A model generated the notes under the pieces. It saw only the letters and a program-made list of their open reading frames with translations, searched no databases and was not told where the DNA came from. Shown here one piece after another: positions 15,649-25,967 of a stretch of DNA of 64,000 bases. Made by a program: the position numbers and the translations under genes. The first letter of the stretch is position 1, and each line of letters starts with the position of its first letter. Origin of the DNA: Psychroserpens sp041224425 (lineage in GTDB: Bacteria > Bacteroidota > Bacteroidia > Flavobacteriales > Flavobacteriaceae); contig NZ_JBGFGL010000076.1 of NCBI RefSeq assembly GCF_041224425.1, positions 294,972-358,971 on the forward strand, given 5' to 3'.

Positions 15649-18600
15649 ATGCTAAGAATTCCTCTAACGCTCTTGCTGCTATTTTGTAGTATTTCAATGT
15701 TCGCTCAAGAGTATTTTCCAAAAAATGATGGTGTTAAAACTACAAACACCAATTACACTGCGTTTACAAACGCAAAGATTTATCTCAGTCCAAAAGAAGT
15801 CATAGAAAACGGGACACTTCTTATTAAGAATGGAAAGGTTGTAGCTTCAGGCTCACAAGTATCTATTCCTAAAAATACAACTGTTATCAATCTTGATGGT
15901 AAATATATTTACCCATCCTTTATTGATATGTTTACAGATTTTGGTGTTAACAAACCCGAACGTGCTAGTGGTAGTGGTAGAAGTCCGCAATACGAACCAA
16001 CCCGAACAGGTTATTATTGGAATGACCATGTTATGCCAGAAAACAATGCTATTTCGAAATTTAGTTTTGATTCAAAAAAAGCAAAAGACTTTTTAAATGC
16101 AGGGTTTGGAGTGGTTAACACACACATTCAAGATGGTATTGTAAGAGGTACTGGAACTTTAGTAGCGCTTAACACTGAAGACGGCAACGATATGTCTGTT
16201 CTTGATCAAACTTCTGGTCAATACTTGTCGTTCAGTAAAAGTGTTACCTCCAGACAATCCTATCCTGGTTCCATTATGGGAAGCATGGCATTATTGAGAC
16301 AATTGTATCTCGATGCCGATTGGTATGCCAAAGGGAATAGTAAAACTAAAGACCTATCAATTGAAGCCCTAAACAGGAATAAAAAATTAGTTCAAATTTT
16401 TGATGCTGGCAGCAGAGCCAATGCTTTGAGAGCTGACAAAGTTGGCGATCAATTTGGAATACAGTATGTTATTTTAGGTGGTGGAGACGAGTATGAGCGT
16501 ATTGATGAAATCAAGGCTACCAATGCGTCTTTTATCCTTCCAATCGATTTTCAAGATGCTTATGATGTTGAAAATGTATACTTGTCACAATCGCTCTCAC
16601 TTAGTGATATGAGAGCCTGGAATCAAGAACCTTCCAATCCAAAGGTTTTAGCTGATAACAATGTAACCTTTGCTTTTACAACACACGAGTTGAAATCGCC
16701 TAAAGAATTCAAATCCAATTTAATGAAGGCCATCTCGTATGGACTTTCAAAAGAAAAAGCTTTAGCAGCTCTCACAACCATTCCTGCAAAACTTCTAGGG
16801 AAATCTGCTCAATTAGGTCACTTAAAAGAAGGTGCATATGCCAACTTTTTAATTACTTCTGGCGATCTTTTTGAAGCGAAAACTACTGTTTATGAAAACT
16901 GGGTTCAAGGAAATCAAACAGTTTTAGAGAATATGAACCTTAAAGATGTAAGAGGAGATTATGAATTTACTTTAGCAGGAGATGCCTATAAAATGAGTCT
17001 CAAGGGCAGTTTGAGCAAATTGAAATCTGAGATTACCAGTGATGATAAAAAAAGAGGTTCTAAAGTAAGCTATACTGATGATTGGCTTTCCATTAGTATG
17101 ACCTCAAAAGATTCTACGTCTCAAGAATTTATCAGGTTGGTTGCCAATGTTTCCCAAGGTGACAACCTCAATGGAAAAGCTTTATTTCCTAATGGAAATG
17201 AAATGACCTTTTTCGCTAAAAAACTAGAAAGCGAAGACAAAAAAACTGATACAGATGAGGGTTCTGATGATAAAAAAGAATCGGAAACCAAAACAAAGGA
17301 AACCGTTCCTGTAACTTACCCTAACAATGCTTACGGTTTTAAGGAACTTCCAAAGCAAGAAACCCTTTTATTTAAAAACGCAACTGTTTGGACAAACGAA
17401 GCTGAAGGTGTTTTGCAGCAAACCGATGTATTGGTCAAGAATGGAAAGATCGCTAAAATCGGAAAGGATTTATCAGATAGCAATGCAAAAACCATAGATG
17501 CTACTGGAAAACATCTAACCTCAGGTATTATTGATGAACACTCACATATCGCTGCTGCTTCAATTAATGAAGGCGGACAAAATTCTTCAGCAGAAGTTAG
17601 TATTGAAGACGTTATTGATGAGGAAGACATTGATATTTACAGAAACCTTGCTGGAGGTGTAACCACAATTCAAATTCTACATGGTTCTGCCAATCCTATT
17701 GGTGGACGTTCAGCCATCATTAAGTTGAAATGGGGAAACAGTGCAAATGACTTGATTATTGATGATAGTCCAAAATTTATAAAGTTTGCTCTAGGCGAAA
17801 ATGTAAAACAATCAAATTGGTCGAGTTACTCACGTTTTCCTCAATCAAGAATGGGTGTTGAACAATTATACATTGATTATTTCACCAGAGCCAAGGCATA
17901 TGACCAACTCAAGAAAAGTGGAAAACCATATCGCAAGGATATTGAGATGGAAGTTTTAGCCGAAATTTTAAACAAAGAGCGTTTCATCTCATGTCATTCA
18001 TATGTACAAAGTGAAATCAATATGTTGATGAAGGTTGCCGAAAAATTTGATTTCAACATCAATACGTTCACACATATTTTAGAAGGTTATAAAGTCGCTG
18101 ATAAAATGGTGGAACATGGTGTTGGTGGCTCTACGTTCAGTGATTGGTGGGCTTATAAATATGAAGTCAATGACGCGATTCCATACAATGCTGCCATTAT
18201 GCACAATGCTGGCGTAACAGTTGCCATCAATAGTGATGATGGTGAAATGTCACGTCGTTTGAACCAAGAAGCTGCTAAATCGGTTAAATATGGTGGCATC
18301 TCTGAAGAAGAGGCTTGGAAGTTTGTCACTTTGAATCCTGCAAAGTTATTACATATTGATGATCGCGTCGGAAGTGTCAAAGTTGGAAAAGATGCTGATT
18401 TGGTTTTATGGTCTGACCATCCATTATCGGTTTATGCGAAAGCCGAAAAAACCATTATTGAAGGTGTGACCTATTTTGATATGAAGCGAGATGAGATCAT
18501 GCGCTCTCAAATTAAAAGTGAAAAAGCCGATTTGATCAACCAAATGATGCAAGCAAAAAACAAAGGTTTAAAAACCCAGCCAATTAAGAAGAAAGAGAAA

Positions 18601-18654
18601 GATCAAATGCATTGCGATTATATCGATTACCAACACAACCAACACCAACATTAG
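15649..18654 (+). CDS. exported tandem amidohydrolase (inactive-like + active-like halves)
   Basis: A 1001-residue exported protein made of two amidohydrolase-superfamily halves. Signal peptide 1-19 (ends SMFAQ). The first half (about 35-430) has the beta-sandwich start YLSPKEVIENGTLLIKNGKV, but where HxH metal ligands belong it reads KYIYPSFIDMFTDFG. The second half (about 570-965) has GIIDEHSHIAA (HxH), FISCHSYVQSE, INTFTHILEGY and VAINSDDGEMSRRL, a full imidazolonepropionase-like metal set. A Lys/Asp/Glu-rich linker joins them (about 520-555). The substrate is unknown. The next gene, 4 bases downstream, resembles the first half. Confidence 0.9.
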   Translation: MLRIPLTLLLLFCSISMFAQEYFPKNDGVKTTNTNYTAFTNAKIYLSPKEVIENGTLLIKNGKVVASGSQVSIPKNTTVINLDGKYIYPSFIDMFTDFGVNKPERASGSGRSPQYEPTRTGYYWNDHVMPENNAISKFSFDSKKAKDFLNAGFGVVNTHIQDGIVRGTGTLVALNTEDGNDMSVLDQTSGQYLSFSKSVTSRQSYPGSIMGSMALLRQLYLDADWYAKGNSKTKDLSIEALNRNKKLVQIFDAGSRANALRADKVGDQFGIQYVILGGGDEYERIDEIKATNASFILPIDFQDAYDVENVYLSQSLSLSDMRAWNQEPSNPKVLADNNVTFAFTTHELKSPKEFKSNLMKAISYGLSKEKALAALTTIPAKLLGKSAQLGHLKEGAYANFLITSGDLFEAKTTVYENWVQGNQTVLENMNLKDVRGDYEFTLAGDAYKMSLKGSLSKLKSEITSDDKKRGSKVSYTDDWLSISMTSKDSTSQEFIRLVANVSQGDNLNGKALFPNGNEMTFFAKKLESEDKKTDTDEGSDDKKESETKTKETVPVTYPNNAYGFKELPKQETLLFKNATVWTNEAEGVLQQTDVLVKNGKIAKIGKDLSDSNAKTIDATGKHLTSGIIDEHSHIAAASINEGGQNSSAEVSIEDVIDEEDIDIYRNLAGGVTTIQILHGSANPIGGRSAIIKLKWGNSANDLIIDDSPKFIKFALGENVKQSNWSSYSRFPQSRMGVEQLYIDYFTRAKAYDQLKKSGKPYRKDIEMEVLAEILNKERFISCHSYVQSEINMLMKVAEKFDFNINTFTHILEGYKVADKMVEHGVGGSTFSDWWAYKYEVNDAIPYNAAIMHNAGVTVAINSDDGEMSRRLNQEAAKSVKYGGISEEEAWKFVTLNPAKLLHIDDRVGSVKVGKDADLVLWSDHPLSVYAKAEKTIIEGVTYFDMKRDEIMRSQIKSEKADLINQMMQAKNKGLKTQPIKKKEKDQMHCDYIDYQHNQHQH

Positions 18655-18658
18655 AAAT

Positions 18659-19969
18659 ATGAAAAATACATTTATATATATCACAGTTTTGCTAATGACA
18701 TTTGGTTTTACAAATGCACAGCAAACACCTGCAAAAAAACAAACCAAAAGCATTGCCATCGTTGGTGCAACAGCACATATTGGAAATGGTCAGGTTTACG
18801 AAAATAGTTTGATTGTTATTGAAAACGGAAAGCTAGTAAGCGTCGTTGAAAATAACCAAACCAAAGTGGACGACTCCAAAATGGATGTTATTTATGCGAA
18901 TGGCAAGCATGTTTATCCTGGATTTATCATTCCAAACACGACATTAGGTTTAGTTGAAATTGATGCCGTAAGAGCAACAGACGATGATTCTGAAATTGGA
19001 TCTTGGAATCCACATATCAGAAGTTTGATTGCCTATAACTCAGAATCGAAAGTGGTAGAGTCTATGCGTCCAAATGGTGTACTACTTGGTCAAATCACAC
19101 CTAGAGGTGGTCGTATTTCGGGAACATCGTCTATTGTACAATTTGATGCTTGGAATTGGGAAGATGCCGCTGTTAAGGAAGATGATGGCATTCACTTAAA
19201 TTGGCCTAATACCTTTACTAGAGGACGTTGGTGGCTTGGTGAAGACCCAGCTTACAAAGACAACAAAGAATATAAAAATCAAATTAAGGAAATTTCAGAT
19301 TATTTCAATGCTACAAAAGCTTACACACAAGCAAATAATACCACTGTCAATTTACCTTATGAGGCTACAAAAGGCTTATTTGATGGCTCCAAAAGACTCT
19401 ACATACATGTCGATGGAGAAAAAGGAATTATTGACGCTGTTAATTTCAGTAAGGAAAATGGTATCAAATCAATGACGATTGTTGGTGGATATGATGCCTA
19501 CAAAGTAGCTGACTTTTTGAAGCAGAATAATATCAGTGTGCTATTGCAACGCGTGCATTCTAGACCTAGTCAAACGGATGATGACTACGATTTACCATTT
19601 AAAATGGCTAAGATTCTTGTTGATAAAGGCGTAATGGTCGCCCTTGAAGGTAGCGGACAAATGGAGCGCATGAACGCCAGAAACTTGCCTTTTTATGCTG
19701 GAACTACTGTGGCTTACGGTTTAACAAAAGAACAGGCTTTACAACTCATTACCTTAAATACAGCTAAGATTTTAGGTATTGATAACCAATATGGATCATT
19801 AGAAGAAGGTAAAAGCGCTACATTGTTTATCAGTGAAGGTGACGCCTTAGATATGCGAACAAATATCATAAGTGAGGCTTTTATTGATGGAAGACAAATC
19901 AGTCTCGAATCACATCAAACCAAGCTTTGGAAACGCTACTCAGAGAAATATGAATCGCAAGAAGATTAA
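18659..19969 (+). CDS. exported amidohydrolase-like protein lacking metal ligands
   Basis: A 436-residue exported protein (signal peptide about 1-20, TNAQQ) of the amidohydrolase superfamily. The fold signature is intact (NSLIVIENGKLVSVV, NGKHVYPGFIIPNT, LITLNTAKILGIDNQYGSLE). The HxH after the first strand is missing (GFIIPNTTLGL), and no Asp sits in the last metal position (MVALEGSGQMERM). It parallels the first half of the upstream 1001-residue protein, so it is probably a non-catalytic partner or subunit. Coordinated expression is implied by the 4-base gap. Confidence 0.87.
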   Translation: MKNTFIYITVLLMTFGFTNAQQTPAKKQTKSIAIVGATAHIGNGQVYENSLIVIENGKLVSVVENNQTKVDDSKMDVIYANGKHVYPGFIIPNTTLGLVEIDAVRATDDDSEIGSWNPHIRSLIAYNSESKVVESMRPNGVLLGQITPRGGRISGTSSIVQFDAWNWEDAAVKEDDGIHLNWPNTFTRGRWWLGEDPAYKDNKEYKNQIKEISDYFNATKAYTQANNTTVNLPYEATKGLFDGSKRLYIHVDGEKGIIDAVNFSKENGIKSMTIVGGYDAYKVADFLKQNNISVLLQRVHSRPSQTDDDYDLPFKMAKILVDKGVMVALEGSGQMERMNARNLPFYAGTTVAYGLTKEQALQLITLNTAKILGIDNQYGSLEEGKSATLFISEGDALDMRTNIISEAFIDGRQISLESHQTKLWKRYSEKYESQED

Positions 19970-19986
19970 AAACTAAAGACCATTAT

Positions 19987-20021
19987 AAAAAAGACCTACT
20001 GTTTAAAGTAGGTCTTTTTTT
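19987..20021. terminator. bidirectional terminator
   Basis: AAGACCTACT-GTTTAA-AGTAGGTCTT followed by a T-run, with an A-run to the left. It lies between the amidohydrolase gene and the convergent DUF6503-like gene. Confidence 0.92.
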
Positions 20022-20823
20022 ATTCTACGATTTGAGCACTATCAGGTTTCTGGAATAGTTTAGCATCAGGTTTCTCTTCAGAAAGTAAGACATCAACAAA
20101 CTCAACCTCATTTCGTTTTGTAGTGGGTTTATTATTTTCATAATTATACCACGATAGGGTTTTTGGTAATTGTAACCTGTTTACAGTTTGCCAATCACTA
20201 TAATTTATAAAATGAAACTCTTTGCTCTTCTCATTGGTAAAATACGTGACTGTATAACCTAACCAAACCATTTTATGAGTTACAGGATGATAATATATAA
20301 TATATTCATCTTCAGGTGACTCACCTACTCCACTTTCGTAAGAAATTTTAATTCCAGGATAACTAGTTCCATCAAAGTTTAAGGGTTCACTTTCTTCATA
20401 AACAATTCCATCATCGGCCAACACAAAAGGCATGGCATAAAAATAGAACATCAGATTATGATAGAACTTAGCATTGCCTTTATAATTTGTAGTGTCCTTG
20501 TTCTGCAGCCATACCTTTTCACCATCAAATCCTATGGTATGTTCAGGCATTGTAATAAGAGAATAGCGCTCATATAAATCGGTTAAAGTAACCTCATCAC
20601 CTGATGGCTTAGACATGGTAAATTTTAGGGTTCGCATTTTTTTCCAAGTATCCAATCCTCCATGAGCCTCAAAGACTTTTGATATGGATTCAGGATAAAT
20701 ACTGGTAGTAATATCCAATTCAGTTTCAGAATAATTAACAGGAGAAGCTACAGTTTCTGTCGTCTTGTCTTTACAAGACGTGAAGAACAAAGCTAAAATA
20801 AAGGTTAATGGAATGAGTTTCAT
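20020..20823 (-). CDS. lipoprotein, DUF6503-like
   Basis: A 267-residue lipoprotein: MKLIPLTFILALFFTSC with lipid-modified C17, then an outer-membrane lipoprotein-like beta-rich domain. The N-terminal KVFEAHGGLDTWKKMRTLKF pattern, together with GFDGEKVWLQNKD, resembles the DUF6503 family. It may bind a hydrophobic ligand, by analogy with LolA/LppX-like folds, but no binding residue can be named. The longer frame starting 12 codons upstream would bury the signal peptide, so ATG 20823 is used. Confidence 0.75.
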   Translation of the reverse strand: MKLIPLTFILALFFTSCKDKTTETVASPVNYSETELDITTSIYPESISKVFEAHGGLDTWKKMRTLKFTMSKPSGDEVTLTDLYERYSLITMPEHTIGFDGEKVWLQNKDTTNYKGNAKFYHNLMFYFYAMPFVLADDGIVYEESEPLNFDGTSYPGIKISYESGVGESPEDEYIIYYHPVTHKMVWLGYTVTYFTNEKSKEFHFINYSDWQTVNRLQLPKTLSWYNYENNKPTTKRNEVEFVDVLLSEEKPDAKLFQKPDSAQIVE

Positions 20824-20873
20824 AAGGTTTTTATTGGTTGTGGTCTTAGACGAATACAATACCTTTTGATTAC

Positions 20874-20904
20874 AAAAAAGCCTCAGAAAATTTCTGAGGC
20901 TTTT
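20874..20904. terminator. terminator downstream of the 1349-residue surface protein gene
   Basis: GCCTCAGAAA-A-TTTCTGAGGC, a near-perfect palindrome flanked by A6 and T4; on the minus strand the stem is followed by a T6 run. Confidence 0.85.
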
Positions 20905-20917
20905 AAATAAAACTTTG

Positions 20918-23900
20918 CTATTCCTTTATCAGCTTTTTAATCTGTGTTTTAGAATGTGTTTGTAGTTTCACAAAATAAACTCCCGACTGCAAATGAGACA
21001 CCTTGAGTTCGAATTGTGAAGTATTAAAAAATGATTTCTGACTGATGACCTTTCCACTGATATCTACAATACTTACGGTGGCATCTGTTGTACTTCCAAA
21101 CTTGATGTTTACCAAATCTCTTGCTGGATTTGGATACATTTCAAAGTCATTAATGCCAAATTCGGAAATAGAAAGCGCATCATCTACAAATTCAGTTTCG
21201 AATCTATTGGTGATAACAGGTGCGTTAAAATCAAAATAAATAGCTCCAGTATTCGGAATGATGTCTCCAATAGCATAGCCAGGCTTTGGTTGTATTCTAA
21301 AATACACAAAACCTTTACTGCCTTCAACGTCATCTTGTTCTGCTGGCAAATTGATGTCATCAAAATACCATTCCAGATGATTTTCTGTTCTTGTCACAAC
21401 ATAATCATGACTTGAGCGAAGCATTTGGAAGGTTGACTCATCAAGCAAGTTATCAATGGCATCTTCAATACGCACAAACTCAGCCGCAGCAGTACCTAAA
21501 TTTTGGAATCGAATGGTGTAATACAACCATTCATCTGAACTTGAAAACTCGTTGTAATTAACTCTTGGACCATGCACTTCCATTTTATCGTTAGGATCCC
21601 AAGAACCCACAACAACTTCAGAAAGTGTAGAGTCATTGTTATCGGCTACCATATCATTACTATCGGTTAAATAATTAGCCGTATTGGTTACTATATCGCC
21701 TAAAGCCACATTTGGCGGACAAGTGATTGAAACACCTATGGATTGTAATTCTCCTGGTTGGAGATTCACAAAATCCACAGTAAAGCCTGTAGCTGTAGTT
21801 GTAACTGTATAAGCTGGATCTACACCAAATGTGTTATCTAAAATTAATTGTGAATCTAAAACAAACTCTACTGTTCCTGATGCTATGGTAGTAAACCCTA
21901 AGTTTTCAAGATATAAATAGTTATCGTGTGAAAATCCTGGTCTTGGTGGAATCCAGTTATTAATGAGATAAACTGCTAAATCCTCACAACTTTGATCTTC
22001 AACTACAGGAAAGTCAAGTGTAATGTTATTTCCTGTTGCTACAGTCACATTAGAGAAACTAGCTATTGTGACATCATAGCAGGCTTCAGATTCATCATAT
22101 AAATTGAACGTTACATCATAACTATCGGTCTCATCAAAACTAATAATATGAAAACTACCAGTCGAAGAATTGACAGTATTGATCATACCGTCACCATTCA
22201 ATTCGTATGTAAAATACCCATTTGAAAATCCAGGTTCATCAACATCATTGATACCGTTAGCATTTGTATCGACAAAAGCGTTCACTTGAATAATTCCTAC
22301 AGTAGAAGCACAGAACACATCAAAATCAAAGGATTCTGTGCAACAGCTACTACCATTAGCACAACTTATAGAGAAATCTGTTTCGAATCTTACGGTAATG
22401 CTATCTCCTGTTGATGTATATGTTAATCCGGTAAAATCACCTGAATTCCCATATTCCATATCTGGATTTAATATGGTTCCATCAGAATCTATGACATAAA
22501 CCTCATCGTAATTAACTTCTGTTGCTCCAGCATTAAAAACTATGGTTAGTTCTTGTCCGTCAGAACTTTGGAAATTAAACTCTGTTGTCTCATCGTTACC
22601 ATAGCAATGGGTTGTATTCACAGCACCATCTTCACAAACGACCACTTGGTTTGGATTGGCCCTAGTTATAAAACTGAACTCTTGACAATTCTCTGCTGGT
22701 CCATTGATATTATAAGGCACTATTGTTACGTAATATGTCGTTTCGTAATCTAGAGTTTCCAATTCATACTCTAATACATTCCCAATGTCCTCGTTGTCTA
22801 TAACCTCAGTTCCTCCAGCAGTAAGTCCGACAGACAATGTATAACCTAAAACAACACCAGCAGCAGGATTCCAGCTTAAGCTAGTATTTTCATTCACATC
22901 TGAGTCACCATTGAAAGGTTCATTAAGATCGGTTAAGCAACTCGGTATTGCATTAGGATCTACACAAGACACTTCATATTCAATAGGTATAAAATTCTGT
23001 GACTGACAAGAAACACTACCATCTGAATCTACAAAAATTGTAATACTATTGCCAGTAGACGTAAAAACTAATCCGGTTAAATCTCCATTATTACCATAAA
23101 TTGTTGACTCTGGATTAATATTGGTAACACCATCTGAATCAAAAATATAGAGTTCATCCCAGTTATTTTCAACAGTTCCAGAAGTAAATGTTATTTGAAG
23201 AGGAATACCATCGTTACTTTCATAAGTATATTGGATTTGGTTGTTATTACCATAGCAAAAACTATTTGTTATTGGCCCTTCAGCACAATCAAATGCCAAC
23301 GGACAAGACCCATCAGAAATGATATCAAAATCTGAAATTGCAAAACAATCCGTTTCAACAGTTTCAACTCTAACATAGATAGTTTCAAGTGAAGATACAG
23401 CGGTATAATTATCTGGAGTGCTAATAGGATTGGTTCCTGCAGTAGCAAAATTCAAATTATTGTAATAAGTTACTATTACATTAGCCATTCCATTAGTTAT
23501 TATAGCTTCATTAGTTGTTAAATCGAATACAGCGTTTGGTTCACAATTTGTTAAGTCTGGAGCTGTCGCCAACGCAGGTGCTTCAGCAAGAAAGACTTCT
23601 GTACTTAGTTCAACAAAGCAACCTGAAACTTCTTCTGTGACAACTACGGAATAGATCCCAGGAGCATCGACAACGATCTCAGGATCTGTAGATCCTGTAT
23701 TCCATGAATACAAGTATTGCGTACTATCATTGGTAGGTGTTAATACAATCTCATTGCCATCACAAATGGTATAGGTCTCATCTAAACTAGCTACTGGCTC
23801 ATAACCAAACACAACAAAAAATGGTACCACAGTAAAACTTCCCGATTGTACATCTTCTACCCTTACATACAATGTAGTATCTAAACTTGGAATGGTATAT

Positions 23901-24967
23901 TGTTGCGGATTAGCAATGGCGTTGACTTCGTTAAAAGCATCGGCTTCAGATTGGTAATACGATAATGCGAACCCAGAAGGGTCTTGACCGTTTAAGATAG
24001 TTGATTCTTCTGTCGTTAAATCAATTTCGATAACTGCGTTTGGATTTGCTGAACAATAATTAACGGTTACCGGAAACGCATTAACGCAATCAACATCAAC
24101 TACAAGATCAATAATAGTTGTTCCATAACAATTAGATTGTTGCGATGACAAGGAAACCCTAATAAACAAGGTCTGACCAAAAGGTTGTGAATTTGTAAAA
24201 ATAGGATCTAAAGCATTTACTCCCGAATCGGCATCAGCTTGTGTTTCATGAAAGGTTACCATTAAATTGTAATCTCCCAAAAGATCTTGAACCTCATCAA
24301 TGGTTGGATGTAAATCAAAAACAGCAATTCCATCACCATCGTCATCGCATACAAATTGCGCTGATGGAATAGGCATATTATCAAAAGTCCCTTCCTGAAC
24401 TGAAAACTCGGTAAAAGAAGAACAATTGCCAAGTAAGGAAATGACTTGCAACGAATAGACGCCAGGTTGATTAACCACAAGTGTAGAATTGGTCTCGTTA
24501 GCCAAAACAAAACCATCCAAATACCAATTAAAGGCATAATTAGCTTCTGACAATCCTGAATCGACCACCAAAGGTCCATCACATAGTTCGTAGACACTAA
24601 ATACACTTGGCTCCGGAATTTCATTTACAATCAAATCAAATTGACTCACAACAATGTTACCAGTAGACCATTCAATGACACTTACAAAAATTGTTTGAGG
24701 GTTTATAAAGTTTGTAAAAGGACTCGCTAATGGATTAATCGAATTAAAAGCATCAACCGAAGTTAAATGGTAAGTTATTCCATATTGTTGAGGATCTAAA
24801 CCATTTAAAACGACAGCATCATTGACCGTTAAATCAAAATCTGCTATGCCATCATTATTCCCATCATCACAAATCTGTAAGTCTAAGGGTTCATTGATGT
24901 TAAATTGAGCAAAAGAAAAGTTAAAACAGAAAAGGGCAAATACTAATAAGAGTAATATTTTCTTCAT
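20918..24967 (-). CDS. large multi-domain surface protein, T9SS type A sorting
   Basis: A 1349-residue secreted protein. Signal peptide about 1-20. Residues 25-560 hold several repeats of the pattern ICDDGNNDGIADFDLT...GLDPQQYGITYHL...SPFTNFINPQTIFVSV, interleaved with Ig-like PKD segments (YLYSWNTGSTDPEIVV). Two CUB-like domains follow, each starting with a CYGN motif (about 560-660 and 770-880), with an fnIII-like segment between them. Next come an SdrD-type segment (NAFVDTNANGINDVDEPGF), a DUF7619-like domain (VGSWDPNDKMEVHGP ... GAIYFDFNAPVITN) and a T9SS type A tail (MYPNPARDLVNIKF ... KKLIKE). Probable adhesin. Confidence 0.92.
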   Translation of the reverse strand: MKKILLLLVFALFCFNFSFAQFNINEPLDLQICDDGNNDGIADFDLTVNDAVVLNGLDPQQYGITYHLTSVDAFNSINPLASPFTNFINPQTIFVSVIEWSTGNIVVSQFDLIVNEIPEPSVFSVYELCDGPLVVDSGLSEANYAFNWYLDGFVLANETNSTLVVNQPGVYSLQVISLLGNCSSFTEFSVQEGTFDNMPIPSAQFVCDDDGDGIAVFDLHPTIDEVQDLLGDYNLMVTFHETQADADSGVNALDPIFTNSQPFGQTLFIRVSLSSQQSNCYGTTIIDLVVDVDCVNAFPVTVNYCSANPNAVIEIDLTTEESTILNGQDPSGFALSYYQSEADAFNEVNAIANPQQYTIPSLDTTLYVRVEDVQSGSFTVVPFFVVFGYEPVASLDETYTICDGNEIVLTPTNDSTQYLYSWNTGSTDPEIVVDAPGIYSVVVTEEVSGCFVELSTEVFLAEAPALATAPDLTNCEPNAVFDLTTNEAIITNGMANVIVTYYNNLNFATAGTNPISTPDNYTAVSSLETIYVRVETVETDCFAISDFDIISDGSCPLAFDCAEGPITNSFCYGNNNQIQYTYESNDGIPLQITFTSGTVENNWDELYIFDSDGVTNINPESTIYGNNGDLTGLVFTSTGNSITIFVDSDGSVSCQSQNFIPIEYEVSCVDPNAIPSCLTDLNEPFNGDSDVNENTSLSWNPAAGVVLGYTLSVGLTAGGTEVIDNEDIGNVLEYELETLDYETTYYVTIVPYNINGPAENCQEFSFITRANPNQVVVCEDGAVNTTHCYGNDETTEFNFQSSDGQELTIVFNAGATEVNYDEVYVIDSDGTILNPDMEYGNSGDFTGLTYTSTGDSITVRFETDFSISCANGSSCCTESFDFDVFCASTVGIIQVNAFVDTNANGINDVDEPGFSNGYFTYELNGDGMINTVNSSTGSFHIISFDETDSYDVTFNLYDESEACYDVTIASFSNVTVATGNNITLDFPVVEDQSCEDLAVYLINNWIPPRPGFSHDNYLYLENLGFTTIASGTVEFVLDSQLILDNTFGVDPAYTVTTTATGFTVDFVNLQPGELQSIGVSITCPPNVALGDIVTNTANYLTDSNDMVADNNDSTLSEVVVGSWDPNDKMEVHGPRVNYNEFSSSDEWLYYTIRFQNLGTAAAEFVRIEDAIDNLLDESTFQMLRSSHDYVVTRTENHLEWYFDDINLPAEQDDVEGSKGFVYFRIQPKPGYAIGDIIPNTGAIYFDFNAPVITNRFETEFVDDALSISEFGINDFEMYPNPARDLVNIKFGSTTDATVSIVDISGKVISQKSFFNTSQFELKVSHLQSGVYFVKLQTHSKTQIKKLIKE

Positions 24968-25117
24968 GAGCGGCTGATTAGTTTAGTTGTTAAAACAAAA
25001 AGTCTTTAAAGATAAACATCTTTATAAAGTTTTACACCATTAAAACAGGTAAAGTCCGAAAACACCTACCATTAGAATAAATTTCTTGAAATAAAAATTC
25101 AATCAACTTTTATAATG

Positions 25118-25126
25118 TACATTTGC
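25118..25126 (+). promoter_or_regulatory. -7 element upstream of the TrmH-type gene
   Basis: TACATTTGC matches TAnnTTTGC; 35 bases separate it from the ATG at 25162. Confidence 0.6.
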
Positions 25127-25161
25127 TTTGGTTAAAAACATGATATTTCATTATTACTGAA

Positions 25162-25962
25162 ATGCCTCACAAAGTCATAACAAGCTCTCAAAATACGTTA
25201 GTAAAACAGCTGCTATCACTTAAAGACAAGTCTCGTGAACGCAAAAAAAGCGAAAGATTCATCATTGAAGGACAACGTGAACTCCAATTAGCTCTAAAAG
25301 GCAATTATAGTATTGAAACTTTACTCTACTATCCTGAATATGTGTCTGAAGCTCAACTTTCAGAATTGAAACTAGACAAAGATAAAATCATTGAAATTTC
25401 AAGACCTGTATTTGAAAAATTGGCGCATCGCAGTTCTACGGAAGGTATTATTGCTGTGGCCAAATCTCAACGGCATGACCTTAACCAACTTAAATTTCAT
25501 CATAAGAACCCGTTAATTCTAGTTGCTGAAGCCCCTGAAAAACCGGGAAATATTGGAGCCTTATTACGAACTGCTGATGCGGCAAACGTAGATGCTGTGA
25601 TTATCGCCAATCCAAAAACTGATTTGTACAATCCGAACATTATTAGATCTAGTGTTGGGTGTGTGTTTACGAATCAGATAGCTACTGGGAGTACTTCAGA
25701 GATAATTTCTTTTTTAAAGAATAATGGGATTCATATTTTTTGTGCGGCTTTACAAGCCTCAGAAGTCTATCACAAACAAGATTTTACGATATCTTCGGCT
25801 ATTGTAGTAGGCACTGAAGCCCATGGATTAACAGAAGAGTGGCTTGAGGCTTCCCATCAAAATGTCATTATTCCGATGCAAGGTGAGATTGACAGCATGA
25901 ATGTTTCTGTTGCCGCTGGAATCCTTGTTTTTGAAGCCAAAAGACAACGTAATTTTAACTAG
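25162..25962 (+). CDS. TrmH/SpoU-family RNA 2'-O-methyltransferase
   Basis: A 266-residue SPOUT methyltransferase that should methylate a ribose 2'-OH in rRNA or tRNA using S-adenosylmethionine. The N-terminal substrate-binding domain (1-100; SRERKKSERFIIEGQRELQL) precedes the SpoU domain (about 108-262) with motif 1 EAPEKPGNIGALLRTADA, motif 2 VVGTEAHGLTEEW and motif 3 IIPMQGEIDSMNVSVAAGI, which form the trefoil knot and cofactor site. The exact nucleotide target cannot be told from sequence. It probably shares a transcript with the protease gene 5 bases on. Confidence 0.93.
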   Translation: MPHKVITSSQNTLVKQLLSLKDKSRERKKSERFIIEGQRELQLALKGNYSIETLLYYPEYVSEAQLSELKLDKDKIIEISRPVFEKLAHRSSTEGIIAVAKSQRHDLNQLKFHHKNPLILVAEAPEKPGNIGALLRTADAANVDAVIIANPKTDLYNPNIIRSSVGCVFTNQIATGSTSEIISFLKNNGIHIFCAALQASEVYHKQDFTISSAIVVGTEAHGLTEEWLEASHQNVIIPMQGEIDSMNVSVAAGILVFEAKRQRNFN

Positions 25963-25967
25963 TTAGT

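Noticed and set aside
24262..24624. Minus-strand 120-codon frame inside the 1349-residue protein gene
   Set aside because: Same strand, different frame; no recognisable domain, and the main frame has clear repeats and motifs through this segment.
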